DNA from: Melampsora larici-populina 98AG31
Taxonomy: Eukaryota > Basidiomycota > Pucciniomycetes > Pucciniales > Melampsoraceae
Length of the DNA: 64,000 nt
Direction: 5' to 3'
Assembly: GCF_000204055.1 (NCBI RefSeq)
Contig: NW_006768775.1
Span: 1,260,322-1,324,321 of the forward strand
Shown: positions 47,593 to 58,778 of the stretch, piece after piece
How positions within the stretch are numbered: the stretch's first letter is position 1
How the letters are laid out: each line of letters starts with the position of its first letter
Notes under the pieces: generated by a model
The model's input: only the letters and a program-made list of their open reading frames with translations
Database searches by the model: none
Told to the model about the DNA's origin: nothing
Translations under genes and position numbers: made by a program

Positions 47593-49032
47593 TCACAACA
47601 CCAAACGTACAAGGCCGAGCTTGTTGCATATTTGGGTACAGTGATGCCCCCCTCTGAAGTCAAAAAATGGCATGTCCATTTCTTCGCTATTCTTCAAATA
47701 GTACGAGCTGCACATCACCAGATTGATCGAACCGTCGTCTGTAAGCAGGAAATAGCAGCAGGAAATAGCAAGCTATCATAGTACAAAACTTACGATTTAT
47801 TGAAACAGACAATATTTGTCAAAATTCCCGAAATGTCACAGTCGACTTGAGCTAAGAGAGTGACTCCTCCACTCTTTTGATAAACATAATGAATGAGAGC
47901 GAAGATTATAGCTTTCCAAGGATCTGAAGCGGGCATAGAGTCCCTGAAGCACGACGGGTAGACATATCGTTTACTGGTTGGGTGGTGGGCAGTTTCGCAT
48001 ATCATCCAACAAGGCACGTCATCATCAAGTTGACCGATCGTTTGTATCAAAGAAACACAAGGGACCTATATACAGACTTGCAATGCAGTTAGATGACGAT
48101 GCCAAACGACAAAGGACCAACACTTACGTGTAAAACCGACGTGCGAAAATACCAATCGCGGAACTCCATAGCTAATGCATCTTCAGGTTGTTTTTGCTCC
48201 TCCCACAATTGGCACAAACTCAATTTGAATAATTGAAGCATGGCCTCAACATAAGCGTGAGCATTAACCAGTTCGACAGCGGTCTCTCTACCGGCCTTAG
48301 CATAAAAGGACCAACAATGGTGAAACCTTACAATGCCTGCATACGGCATTTCAACACCGTTCCCTTGCATCTCCCGAACAGACCATTCATTGATATCTCG
48401 TGTTTTTGATAAATCAACACTACTTCCGATTTGGTAGACTGCGACTGATTCTGAAATAGAATCGCAACTGTCCGGAACGTAGGTTGGTTTGGTACAGTTC
48501 TCGTTGTAGAAGGTGTCCCAACGATAAATGAATGCCACACATTTAGAAGGTAAATCAGGTCGCCAGGTCAAGATGCGAGTCGGAAGGGATACACATATTA
48601 CAGCACCATGACCTATTACTTCTAAACCAGGGTGGACAAAACATATATGTGACGGCATTCAAATGATACAATTGTGAGTCAAACAAGAAAATGATAAGGG
48701 ATGGGACATGAAAGAAGGTCACCTTGCGATGGGCCGTGTCTCACAGCAGGACGAGCCCTGACCTTGATCATAGTTCGGGAAGTCGGAATCAATTGTCCAG
48801 AACGTGCTTGGTCAACTGGATCTGGATAACGGCTTTCTTCACCGGCAGTTTCAACAGAACCATGCACCGCGGTGACGGAAGTAGGCGATTTAATTGGGGG
48901 GTTTTCAATGAAAATGTCGGTAGATACTATGGAAGGGGTGGAGATCACCGACGTAGCGGCGTCATTTTGCGTTGAAGTAGTTTCGGAGAAGGCAGCTTCA
49001 TCAGAAGCTGGTAAGGGGCTGACAGATGGCAT
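47593..49032 (-). CDS. Alpha-kinase-fold protein 1 (KDZ element cargo)
   Basis: Four exons, 49032-48723, 48621-48128, 48065-47794 and 47653-47593, all in phase, give 378 residues. The C-terminal half follows the alpha-kinase (MHCK/EF2K/TRPM7) layout: W-M-I-C-E (288-292), FALIHYVYQKSGG, VDCD, ILTN and HHCTQIC. Zinc ligands can be placed at H327, H362, C364 and C368, with the H-x-C-x3-C spacing of TRPM7. The catalytic Asp of the DLQG motif aligns with D343. The next Asp (TDP in known kinases, metal-binding) is Asn (N352). The first exon is S/T/P-rich. Activity is therefore uncertain. Confidence 0.7.
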
Positions 49033-49535
49033 GATAAAGTACGAGTTGCAGATGGACCTCAACTATAGAGGGGTGTTTGGTTTTATACCATCACACCCAA
49101 GGTAGCATTATCACACCGAGCAAATACGCTAAGCTGACTGAGGACACAAAATCACTAGTGCCAATCCTTTTGGGTTATGTGCAATTGCCATCAAAGTATA
49201 CATCATTGCATTTCAGTCACTTCCGAACTCGTATTTCCTATCATCATATATATATAATACTATCACTAATACATGTTTAGCACTAACGATCACTACCGAT
49301 CACTTCGTGTATATAATATCTTATCAATAATACATCTTGAGCACTCCAGATCACTACCGATAACTCAATTTATCCTTCATATGACTTCTTATTCCTCTGC
49401 CAATCGAGCCAATCAAACATGAAACTAAATGATACCTTAAAACCTTAAACTATGTTGAAAGTACAACCGGACTGACTGATCAAAGCAAGGTTGGGTCGTA
49501 ATGTTCCGCCTATTAAATTGTGATGTCAGAAATCA
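49033..49535. other. Intergenic within KDZ element
   Basis: A diverged tandem pair of about 66 bp at about 49240-49375 (catgtttagcactaacgatcac / catcttgagcactccagatcac). No gene is supported. Confidence 0.5.
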
Positions 49536-50367
49536 TCAACATTGGACGCTAAAGTACAATTTGCCACTCACGAAGGACTTTCCGCCGCTTCCATTGGACG
49601 CAACTGCGTCTGGGAAGGTAATGCTTCCCAAAAAAATCACACTAGTATCGGGCTGGGACACTAAGGCTATAGTTACATCAATCAGCATGGTCATCCAAAT
49701 TTGCTCACCTATAATAAAGGACTTACGGTGGATCTTTGATGCATCGTGTTTTTCCACAACATGTTCTCCGATTTTGCCTCCAAAAGTCTTGTTATGATGA
49801 CTCTCAGGTGATTTACAAGGGTCCAGGACGCCCTGCGAGGCTTTATGGAACGAAACCAACACAATTATATGAGTATTACGTGGCGTGCAATATTCATTAC
49901 AATGACTTACCGCGTTTTTCCACCGCGTCTAGGTGGTCCATAACCTCACGCGTCCAAACGTTATCGTCACCATCTATGTAGTAAGTTACAATCCGGTTTG
50001 ATTAGCATAAGCACGCGTCAACAAAATCGATGAGCTGAAGTGCCTTACCGAAGGCGTCTGCGAGGCTCGCCTTCGCAAGATCTTCTGGCTTCATATATAG
50101 TTTGTCTAAGCTATATGACAGGCCGTTTCGGGTGCGACGCCAATCATTAAAATGGGCACCACCCGATTTAATGCGGCTGGTGCAACGCATCATATGTCCA
50201 AGTTTGCCGCATTTGAAGCATTGGGGTATACCAGCCTTAACACAGGGGTGCGCCTTGTCGGTAATCGGTAAGGGGAATATCTCCGTCTTTGAGCGCGCAT
50301 CTAGACCCTTGAACCACGCTAACTGTTGCGGGGTGGGATGATTCTTGATGCTGCGAGTAGGTGGCAT
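49536..50367 (-). CDS. Zinc-knuckle protein (KDZ element cargo)
   Basis: Four exons, 50367-50049, 49973-49911, 49840-49727 and 49666-49536, all in phase 1, give 208 residues. A compact cysteine motif lies near residues 45-65: CVKAGIPQCFKCGKLGHMMRC, of C-x2-C-x4-H-x3-C type, close to a retroviral CCHC knuckle but one residue shorter before the last Cys. It is followed by GGAHFNDWRRTRNGLSYSLD, with no known domain. A frame reading straight through 50049 meets a TAA, but the donor gtaagg at 50048 removes it. A nucleic-acid-binding role is inferred from the knuckle. It lies between the two alpha-kinase-like genes on the same strand. Confidence 0.6.
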
Positions 50368-51481
50368 AACGAGATTGAAAACGAGGCGACGGTTTGGATA
50401 GATGAACAATACTATTAGGTTTGTGATTCTTAGATATTGGGAAGAGTTAGTTGGATGATATATTATAGGGTCACTATAACTGAACTGGCACGGAGAAGGA
50501 CGACTGAGCGCAACAATGTAACGGAGAGATGATATCTATTTATATTCACACATTCTATGCTACAAGCGAACACGTTTCAGTCAGTCAACATCCTACAACA
50601 TTGAGAAGAGGAGACGCGACGCGATTGCTTGGACGACTTGATATGAGTTTATGAGGAGATTAGATCGACCATTAGTTAGGATGTGAGTTTCAATAACAAC
50701 CTTTCATATCCGTGTAGCAGCATAGCAGCTTACTGACTCATACTGACCACATATTATGGTCAAACATCCAAAGAAATTCGCAATCAGATGTGAGGGAGGG
50801 CAGTGTTAAACGTTGTTTATAATCAGAATCACTCACGTTTTCCAGCGACCGATTGGAGTTTGCCTTTGCATTGCGGGTTGATACTGATATGGTTATTTAC
50901 AAAATCAATATAATTGTATGATATATATTTTAACCTTCACACGATCACACTTGAAGAAGCCGATCATGACTCATCACAATGGCGTCAGTCACGCGCGACT
51001 GACGCCGTTAGGATATTGTTTGTTTGTAACCAACCAAGGAATTGGTACGGCACCAAACTTAATATCTGATCACCGTTCCATCTTCAACATCAACAGCGTG
51101 ATTGGATAACCGTCTAAGGTTACCTCATGTATGTAAGTCTGAGCGAAGTTTGGCGTGACGTGATTGTTATGTATAACTCAGGAATACCAAAATACGACGA
51201 TACATTTGCGCGTAGATGGATATGGCTATACGATACACATAGATAACAATAACTTACACGAAGTTACCTAAATTGTAACATTTTACCGTTTGATATCCGT
51301 TTGGAGATAACGGGAAGACATCCGCGCGATCAATAACGTACAACATGCATTGTATAACCGCGACTTTGTTGGATGGAGAAGGAGAATAGATAAGATATGA
51401 TATTGTAATACGATGTAATATGAAAAAAAATTTCAGTGCGAATAAACATTTATGGATATGTATCACTATACATCAGGCAAT
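50368..51481. other. Intergenic within KDZ element
   Basis: No supported gene. The short frame at 50918-51109 has no feature. Confidence 0.45.
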
Positions 51482-53179
51482 TTAGGGACTGAGACGCATA
51501 ATATCCGTCGAATCACCTTGCTTGCCTCCGCTTCCTTGGTTCCTTTTAAACTTGGTGAGACATAAATGTTCACATATTTTATTGCAATTGTGTTGTTCAG
51601 AAAACTTGATGAAGGCACGGTTGATTTTTGCTAGCATTTCCGCGCTGTCGTTGCAGTGTGGTGGATTCCTAGTGCACTCGGATTAGAGGGAGTACATCAG
51701 TTACGTTTTTAAACATAAGTTGATTGAGAGAGTTTAACTTTCAGTAGACTGACCCTTTTGTAGCCATAACTATATTCGTTATATGGTCCTCTTCATTACA
51801 TTCGAGACTGGTAAATAGTGTGCGTCTCCCAGTTACCTCGTAAGTATAATGAACCCAAGCGAATATAAGCTCTGTCCAAGTCATCTTTGCCTGAGGAAAG
51901 TTTTGAAAGTTATCCTCCTCAATGAATTGGTGAGAGGTGATTGCGTCGGATTCGGCCTCGCAAATTACCCATCGCAGATTATCGTCGATGTCGAATAGAT
52001 GAGCTAGAGTCTGCATGACCGACATTGCTGGAAGCTAATGAACGGAGGGAGGATGAGGAAGGACCAAGTGATGATATGATATACAGTCAAGTGAAAATAC
52101 CTTCAACCCCTGTGATTCTGAATACATCGCCCGGTGCATATCGTTGGGCGTTCCGCGCTTGTGTTCTTTTCTGTCTTTGTGGATGCGAATAGATTGGCAA
52201 AAAGCTGGCAACATCATGGCAGCAAAGCGATGACATTGAAGACGCTCGAAACAGTGGGCTCTGCCGTTCTGAGTCCATTCTAAGTTGTGTTTGACAATAT
52301 ACATGCCACAAAGCTCTTCGTGTTCTTCTATGTAGACCCTTCTAGCCACCCAATGGCCATGGTCTCTGGGTGGCAAAGTTACGGGTCGCTTGATCACGTA
52401 TGAGACTTTATGTTTCATAAAATTCAACCACTCATACGGATTGTAAGCAGGGATGTTTCGGCTGAAGCTGGCGTCGAACAAACGGTAGATGCGTCCTTCT
52501 ACGGTACCACGCATGTCCTCTATAGTTTCGTAGTAGAGAGTCCTTTCACCGCCGGAGGAATGTGCATCTAAAAAGGGCAAAATGATGAGATGAACAGGCG
52601 GCATAGCTATGAGGAATGGCATACTTACCCAACGTCCCATCCGTGTCATCGTGGTTGTCTACGTAGATCATTGGGATGTAATGTATGTAGGAATTTGGAC
52701 GTGAGTGAGGTATTAGTTAGGTGGTGGTTGGATTGATGGCTATACCTGAAGAGTTATTTTCGGACGAATCGTTATGGACTTGTACGTCCTGGTTCGCCTC
52801 ATTATCGTTATCTGAGTTGTCATTGTCGGAATGGACATGAGCCACCACGTCCTCAACATTGGCTTCGTGGTTGTGACCCATTTCTACGTTGCTTTGTAAT
52901 CAACGATCGGTTTTGTAAGTGATGGACGAGATACAAAGTCTTACCTGAGACTGTGTGATTGACCTCATTCAACTTGTTGAGGGACCGTGGATGTGTGGTG
53001 TTCAAAACGTGCTCTTTGGTCGCATGTTCATGCTTCTTTGCGCTGGGATTTATGATAATAGAAAGATTTGGGTCACTTGGTGAGGGCATATTATTGATTG
53101 AGGTTTGTGCGGTATGGTAAATATTTAAGAGGGGATTAATGACACTGGTGAGGTCACTTTGGACTTCTCTTATTGGCAT
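51482..53179 (-). CDS. Alpha-kinase-fold protein 2 (KDZ element cargo)
   Basis: Six exons, 53179-52945, 52883-52746, 52658-52629, 52567-52101, 52034-51754 and 51668-51482, all in phase, give 445 residues. The N-terminal 130 residues are N/D/H-rich and disordered-looking. The C-terminal domain parallels protein 1: ETIEDMRGTVEGRIYRLF, W-V-I-C-E, FAWVHYTYEVTGRRTLF, LEC and ITN. Zinc ligands can be placed at H352, H410, C412 and C416 (HNCNKIC). The position of the catalytic Asp is Glu (E368), and the second Asp is Asn (N377). A pseudokinase is likely on these substitutions. Shared TNIV and zinc motifs make it a diverged paralogue of protein 1, 2.5 kb away in the same orientation. Confidence 0.7.
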
Positions 53180-53470
53180 GAGAGCGACATATATATCTAT
53201 CTATCTCCCTAACCGAATGTGCGTTTATGATTGTAAGGGTAGCTTGGCAGGGCTTGGCAATATGGTAAGTACTCGCGTGTGCTCGCGTCAATCGGAGGAC
53301 ACACGACATAAATCGTAATTATCAAACAAGTAATAAATTCCGGCTAAGGTAGTGGGAGATGCAGGCGATACAAAAAGAAACGAGACACATAAGGTTTACG
53401 CATGGCAGCGAGTTCAAGAAGGTAACAATTGAAGATTTACAAATATAGGAAGAAACATGGAGTAGCGGTA

Positions 53471-55742
53471 TCAAAGTGAAAGTGGGAAAGGACTTTGTTG
53501 GGCAAGATGCGAGGGAATATTACAGCAAAATGTAGTTTTCTTTACAAGCTTCGAGAGGAGCGAATCATTTCGCACACGGATCATCTCCTCCAGAAAGAAC
53601 CTGTAGTTGATCTCGTGCATTCCACGGCAAATTGAGAGAAAACCGCCATACCATGCGTTAGTAATCTCGGCTGCAGACCCATTAAACCTCCAATTGCCAT
53701 CAGGTTTCTTAAGGAAGGACCACCGCTTCGGGTCATTTAACTTACGGCACTGAGCATCTTTCTCGGAGTGAGTGCGCATGTGGAATGGATCGACCGGCCG
53801 GATTGTGCCCTTCAGCCGTTCCGACGCCTCGGGGTCCTTCCTGAGTGATTTATCAAACGTGCATGAATTATCCAAGAATTGTATTGGCGGTAGAACGGGG
53901 AATTTTCTTTCCAGTATTTCCTGATTAGTCAAATGTATGAGAATCTGTATACTGCCAAATATCAAGGTCATGGTTGAGGTTCAACTGGACTCACCCGAAC
54001 CAATATGACAGACTCTGCACGATACATGGTCTCTCTGGCAAGGGTTATACCGCAAGTACCCACAAACAGTAGGTCATTGTGCGTCTTGGCATTTGAGCAT
54101 AATGGCTTCTTCTGGATTGCTGCAGGTCAAAACGTATCTTCTCCGTCGCGACCTGCTTCGTGCGTTTGATCTGACTCGTCTGTCTCAATCAACGCATCTA
54201 AGTTGAAGGCGTCTGTGTCAGCGTTGAGGGCGGCAGTTGGGTCCTCGGGCAATTTTGCACCAGTTCGCTGGTTGAAAGCCAGAGCAGCTCGAGACCGGTG
54301 TGTCTTCTCGTGTCGAATCGCTATTGCTTCTTGGTGCTCTGGTATGTCGCATGCCTTGGTGGTGCCTATTGCGTCGCGCGTGCAAGGTTGTGCATGGCAT
54401 AGTTTGCCAAGGATTGGGCTGTGGACTGGGCAATATCAATCTTTTGGGGTCTCAAGCATGACTGTGCACGGCGGTGGGTTAGATATCAGCGGGTTCATAG
54501 ATATCAGTTGCTCCTTCGTGGCACTGCATCGTGGATGCCCGATGGTAATGCCGTCCATGGCAATTGCGCGAAGAGCTGGGTGAGCAATGGTGTAAGATCA
54601 GCTCCGTGGTTCACCTGTCGTTGTTGGTTCAATCAATGAGTGTTGTTACTTACCCAAGCCGCCGCCGGGTACGTTGGGATCTTCAAGGATCTCGGTGCAT
54701 TCAGAGCACATGTAATCGAGGTTCGGGCTGCCTTTGAGTTCCATCCATGTTAAAATGGCCTGTTTAGCTTCACGGAATCAATGTCGGGACCCTCCTGAAT
54801 TAGAAACGGTCATATGCCGGTCGCGGAGGTTGAAGTGGCGGAGTAGCCGCTGCAGATCCAACGCTGTGGTGCAGCAGTGGTCTGACAGCGTGGGCTTGAA
54901 AAACTCGTCAACAAAGTGATTGGGTGCCGGCTCATGCAGCTTGTGAGAACTATTGTAAATGGTTACCAAGTTGTATATTGAAACGCTGTATGGGGATTAG
55001 TTTATGTGATTAAACCTCATGAATGTGAATGTCTGTACTTACTGAGCTAGGGATTGGGAGTGGTTGAAAAACTCAAGCAGCCAGAGAGTCATAAAATAGT
55101 GCATGTTGACTTGTATGCAGTCTGGATCTCTTCTGACGGTGTTCAAGTAGTAAGTTCGTTCGTCCTTGTTGGAAAAGTACAAAGCCCTGAAGCTGGTCTT
55201 GCAGTCTGACGCGAGGAGGGGATTGGGGAATGAGCTGCCGTCGACTGGGTTTGTATTATGAATATGAAAAACTCACGGCGGCAATATGTAGTATGGTGCC
55301 GAATTGACTTGACTCCGTCTAGGTCGTAGAGGTACCCGCATAAAGGGGGGCGCTTTTCCAATCGGCGTCCAGTGACACGGCACTCTGCGGTGGGACATTC
55401 ATCTTGGTAAGGTGGCAAGAATATTCTTTCGGCAATGGTCGGCGCGCCGGCTGCTTGAATGAGGCCTTTGTCTCGTACTTGCTTTGGAGGATCCGCGTGC
55501 GATGTGAATAGAGTAGGGTACAAGACCGTCCATAGTACCTCCCATGTGCCGGGTACTTCTGGGGGTCGGAGGGCAGCATTGAGATATTCGTACGGGGCAT
55601 TGTCCTCGTCAATTGGTATAGATCCTTGATTGATTGAAATGAAGTGGCTAGCGACCGTAACGAATTGGAATACGTCTGCGGCATCAAGGCTTGCCAGTGA
55701 GGGGAACTCGGACAAGTGTAGATGTAAATCTGATATGCGCAT
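53471..55742 (-). pseudogene. KDZ-superfamily transposase with CxC5/CxC6 clusters, three in-frame TGA
   Basis: Five exons, 55742-55277, 55205-55043, 54985-54654, 54575-53995 and 53920-53471, keep one frame of 664 codons. The CxC5-like cluster is DECPTAECR, RPPLCGYLYDLDGV and TYCRHCKTSF. The CxC6-like cluster is DGITIGHPRC, YCPVHSPILG, LCHAQPC and KACDIPEHQE. The RNase H-fold core can be read as D328 (MDGITIG), D531 (FLDNSC) and E599 (AAEITNAW), with the family's D-P-F-H-x3-H and THNDLLFVGTCG motifs. TGA stops at 54778-54780, 54436-54438 and 54127-54129 interrupt it. Each lies one C-to-T change from CGA (Arg). The second replaces the residue before the conserved YCPVH. An intron could hide the first or third, but not the second without losing conserved residues. 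Confidence 0.8.
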
Positions 55743-55955
55743 TTTGTGATGGTGTTGGAGGTGGTTTATTATTTGAAGAGGGTGATCACTGATAAGAGTT
55801 GGCGGATAGATTACGCGGGATATATGTGTGTGATAATGGAAGTCAGAATTGTGAGACTGTATATATGTAAGCGACATGGGGTGAACCGGATGCGGACTTT
55901 ACTTCCAATTTGATTTGACGTATTGGGCGTAGGAACGTAGTTCCTTATGTAGCGA

Positions 55956-55994
55956 GGGAACGTTCCAAAGCTCCTCAGGTGCGACCATGTTCTG
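55956..55994 (-). repeat. Right terminal inverted repeat of KDZ element
   Basis: Reversed, it reads CAGAACATGGTCGCA ... GGAACGTTCCC, matching the left end without gaps. The target duplication AGTGAACT follows at 55995-56002. Confidence 0.8.
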
Positions 55995-56002
55995 AGTGAA
56001 CT

Positions 56003-58778
56003 CGTACTCTCGTGATGATCCTGCTTTTCTCCCTGACAATCGACCTCAATTGTTTCCTCTTTTCTTCTCCTGCATTGCGTGTTTACATATATTTCCATTT
56101 CCATTGATTTTGAATTTTCACGCATCAGTTCTCTCTACGTATGTATGGCCTTGATAAATTCCTTGCTGAAAGTTCACATTCATAATGATAAATTTGATCA
56201 TCTTTTTCGGTGAGAAAGAGACAACGGATCTGACTGCTCGTCAAGATCGTCTCCTCCGATCGCGCCGGTCCGGACACAAGCCGAATGGCCCTAAACTCAA
56301 ACCTGAAACTCAAACCCATCTTTTGCCATTTGGGAGTGGTGCCACAGAGCTGGGATATATGACCTTTTTTTGACAGCTTCCATCTTGTCATTGATAGAAT
56401 GCTCAAACAGGACGGAAGAAAATCATGCTGGATCAGATTGATCTTGTCCACCGCACAAGTCAAACGGTCTAAACCTGTGATTTCAGGTGATTTCAAGTAC
56501 ATACATCATACTTTGCTTTGAGTACCCTTATAGTTAAGTACATACATATATAAATTGAAATACGGGTATGTTCCGTTCGATTTGAAAGCTTTCATTTCTT
56601 TGTTGGACATTTGACGCGCTCTGAATGAGGAACGTGATCGATTTTCAAATTATTGTAGAAAAATCCTACAAACTGTCACTTACACTTGATTGCTGAATTG
56701 CTGAGTAGGTGTACAACACATTTGAGAATTTTGTCTTTATGTATTAAATTTGTAGTTAGCACCGCTTTCCACGATTAGAACAAGAGTGTAAAAGAAATTT
56801 ATACTGTGAAAAGCTGCTGAGCTTTCTCATGGACTGAGTCTCATGCCCGTTTTTATCTTGTGGGAAGAGCTCATGAGTCATGAGAGAAGCACTCCTATTG
56901 AACTTTCCAATGTACTAGATACAATTTTAGAGTTGTACCATATCAAAATTGGTACACGTATGTTTGTGGTGATGTCTCTTTCTCAAGAACGTAACTCTTG
57001 CTCCGCGAGTCGGTGGCCTTGTGTGCGGCAGCGTGAAACAGTCGACTATCTTCCTCATTGCCTTTTTCTCACTTTTCATTGTTTTTCATAATAGGAATCC
57101 CTCTCAAATCCACATAGAGCGCAAATACTTGCGGTGATCCTCACAACACTCACTTTGAAGTACCCTATCTATATACCTTATCATCAATTCATCAATCAAC
57201 GCTTATACCAATATTCAAGCCAAGGCAGCTTTAGAAAACCTTTAATAGAACAAAATCTTCTTGGCTATTAAGTCGTTTGGGGGCGCTCGAGGTCAGTGAA
57301 ATCATATTTGTTCATCCGAAGGTACTTTTCCTCGCGTCTCTTGAAGGGTTCGTTGTCATTTGCTGCGCTGTGTCGCACAGAGTCGACGTCGAACTAGACT
57401 TACTCATTCCGATATCCAAATGTTTGGTGCATTTTCCAACCACTCTGATCGTACTATTTCATTGATATCGCATACATAATCCGTTTAATCCATCTTCTCA
57501 GAAGTGTGTATCAATCCTCGGGAGTCGGTGCATGTTCCCTCATCCTTTCCTACGCAGTCTGTTTTATTTGAGCGACTCCGTGAGCCGACCTCCATACGCT
57601 GATGTTTTCACTCCAAGTGCCTTGTTTTGACTATATCAATTGTCAAGATCAACATCCGGAGACTAACTGTCTCGATCATCCATATATTCCTCGTGATTTC
57701 CTTTTCGTCCTCGATGGGGCTAATGGGAGTCATGGTCTCGTCAATATCTTCTCTTCTTGGATATACAAAACCAGTCTATTCACGGGATGCCAAGAGGCAT
57801 TTTTATAGAGTCTTGCACCGGTGAAGGGAATATGAGGTTCTCATCACAAAATTTTTTGACCTCCTACAGCACTCGCTGTCCCAAATTGCTATATTAACTT
57901 GACTTAACTTGTCTTGGAATGACTCCTCTCTAACTCTTAACCCCAGTTCTCACCTCGTTGCTAAACTCCCCTTAATGATTTCTATATTACTCGGCCGGAA
58001 TATGATGATCACTGATATCCCGTCTTCGCTCATTTTGTTTCATAGAACGAGGAAAATCTTTTCCCTACTGTTACACAATTTGAGAGCACAAAAATTCAAC
58101 GAGTCCGTTGATCATTTGTCCGACAGTCGACGAGCTCAATTGCATAGCAATAAATACTTAAACGTGAGTTTGTTATAGAAGACGAATGGTTACCCCCATT
58201 CTTTTCTCCTCGGGTGTCCTAGACCACGGGCAACATCTTGCCACTCGGGACTACCTGTTCACCTCGGCTGTCTGAATACCATGAGACAGAGGAAGCTTTG
58301 AAGAGTGTGAACGGTTTGAAGTGATGACCATTTATCTACCCTTGTGCTTGAAAGCCGGCCTTGGTCTCTTGCCTCTGTTCCCAACATTACCCACTTCGTC
58401 TGGAAGACAGTTATAGACACATTATCATTTCAAATCATTCCAGCATCTGTTTCTAAGAGTTCTCACTCATCCTAGATTCACATTTTCAACCATTTTTCAC
58501 ATCTCACGAGGGTGGGTAGAATTGACTGACATCCTTTGCTCTACAACTTCTTGAAGACTACAAGCTTCGACGGGCTCTCAGCTCCAAAGTCTCCAACAAC
58601 CCAGTCGAGACCACAAAAAGTTTTCGAGTCCATTTTTCTCGCACGGCCTCGGATCTCGCATTCTAACTTCCCAGAAGCCCAACCTTGACTCGCGGAGGTG
58701 AGTGCAATCTTCTTTTCTCGAACCTCCCTCCACCTGAGCTACGAGCAATTCTTTGCTCCGGTGTCTTCGACTTTTCCC
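56003..58778. other. Intergenic and long 5' region of the Xbp1-type gene
   Basis: No supported gene. The last kilobase is pyrimidine-rich (tctc, cttttc) and leads into the start at 58779, as expected for a long promoter and 5' leader of a transcription factor gene. Confidence 0.45.

Larger units (their letters stand above)
44178..55994. mobile_element. KDZ-superfamily DNA transposon carrying two alpha-kinase genes
   Basis: An 11,817-bp element. The ends align as an inverted repeat without gaps over 39 bp (44178-44216 and 55956-55994), 30 identical, sharing CATGGTCGCA and the palindrome GGAACGTTCCC. A perfect 8-bp direct repeat AGTGAACT flanks it (44170-44177 and 55995-56002). Inside are one plus-strand gene (cysteine-cluster protein) and four minus-strand genes (alpha-kinase-like 1, zinc-knuckle protein, alpha-kinase-like 2, KDZ transposase). 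The transposase belongs to the group with CxC5/CxC6 cysteine clusters. As far as I recall, Zisupton-type elements make 8-bp duplications, in agreement. The transposase is broken, so this copy probably needs help in trans. Confidence 0.8.

Noticed and set aside
47641..47760. A 48-codon reading of the last alpha-kinase 1 region (starting DDGSINLV)
   Set aside because: It does not keep phase with the strong donor gtaagt at 47793; splicing to 47653 does and yields the expected HHCTQIC end.
50002..50004. In-frame TAA in the zinc-knuckle gene
   Set aside because: A donor gtaagg at 50048 and an acceptor at 49974 keep phase and remove it, so the gene is not broken here.
54598..54600. A further in-frame TGA in the KDZ transposase
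   Set aside because: It falls in an intron if the acceptor at 54576 (ctcacccag) is used, which keeps the frame and has a better pyrimidine tract.
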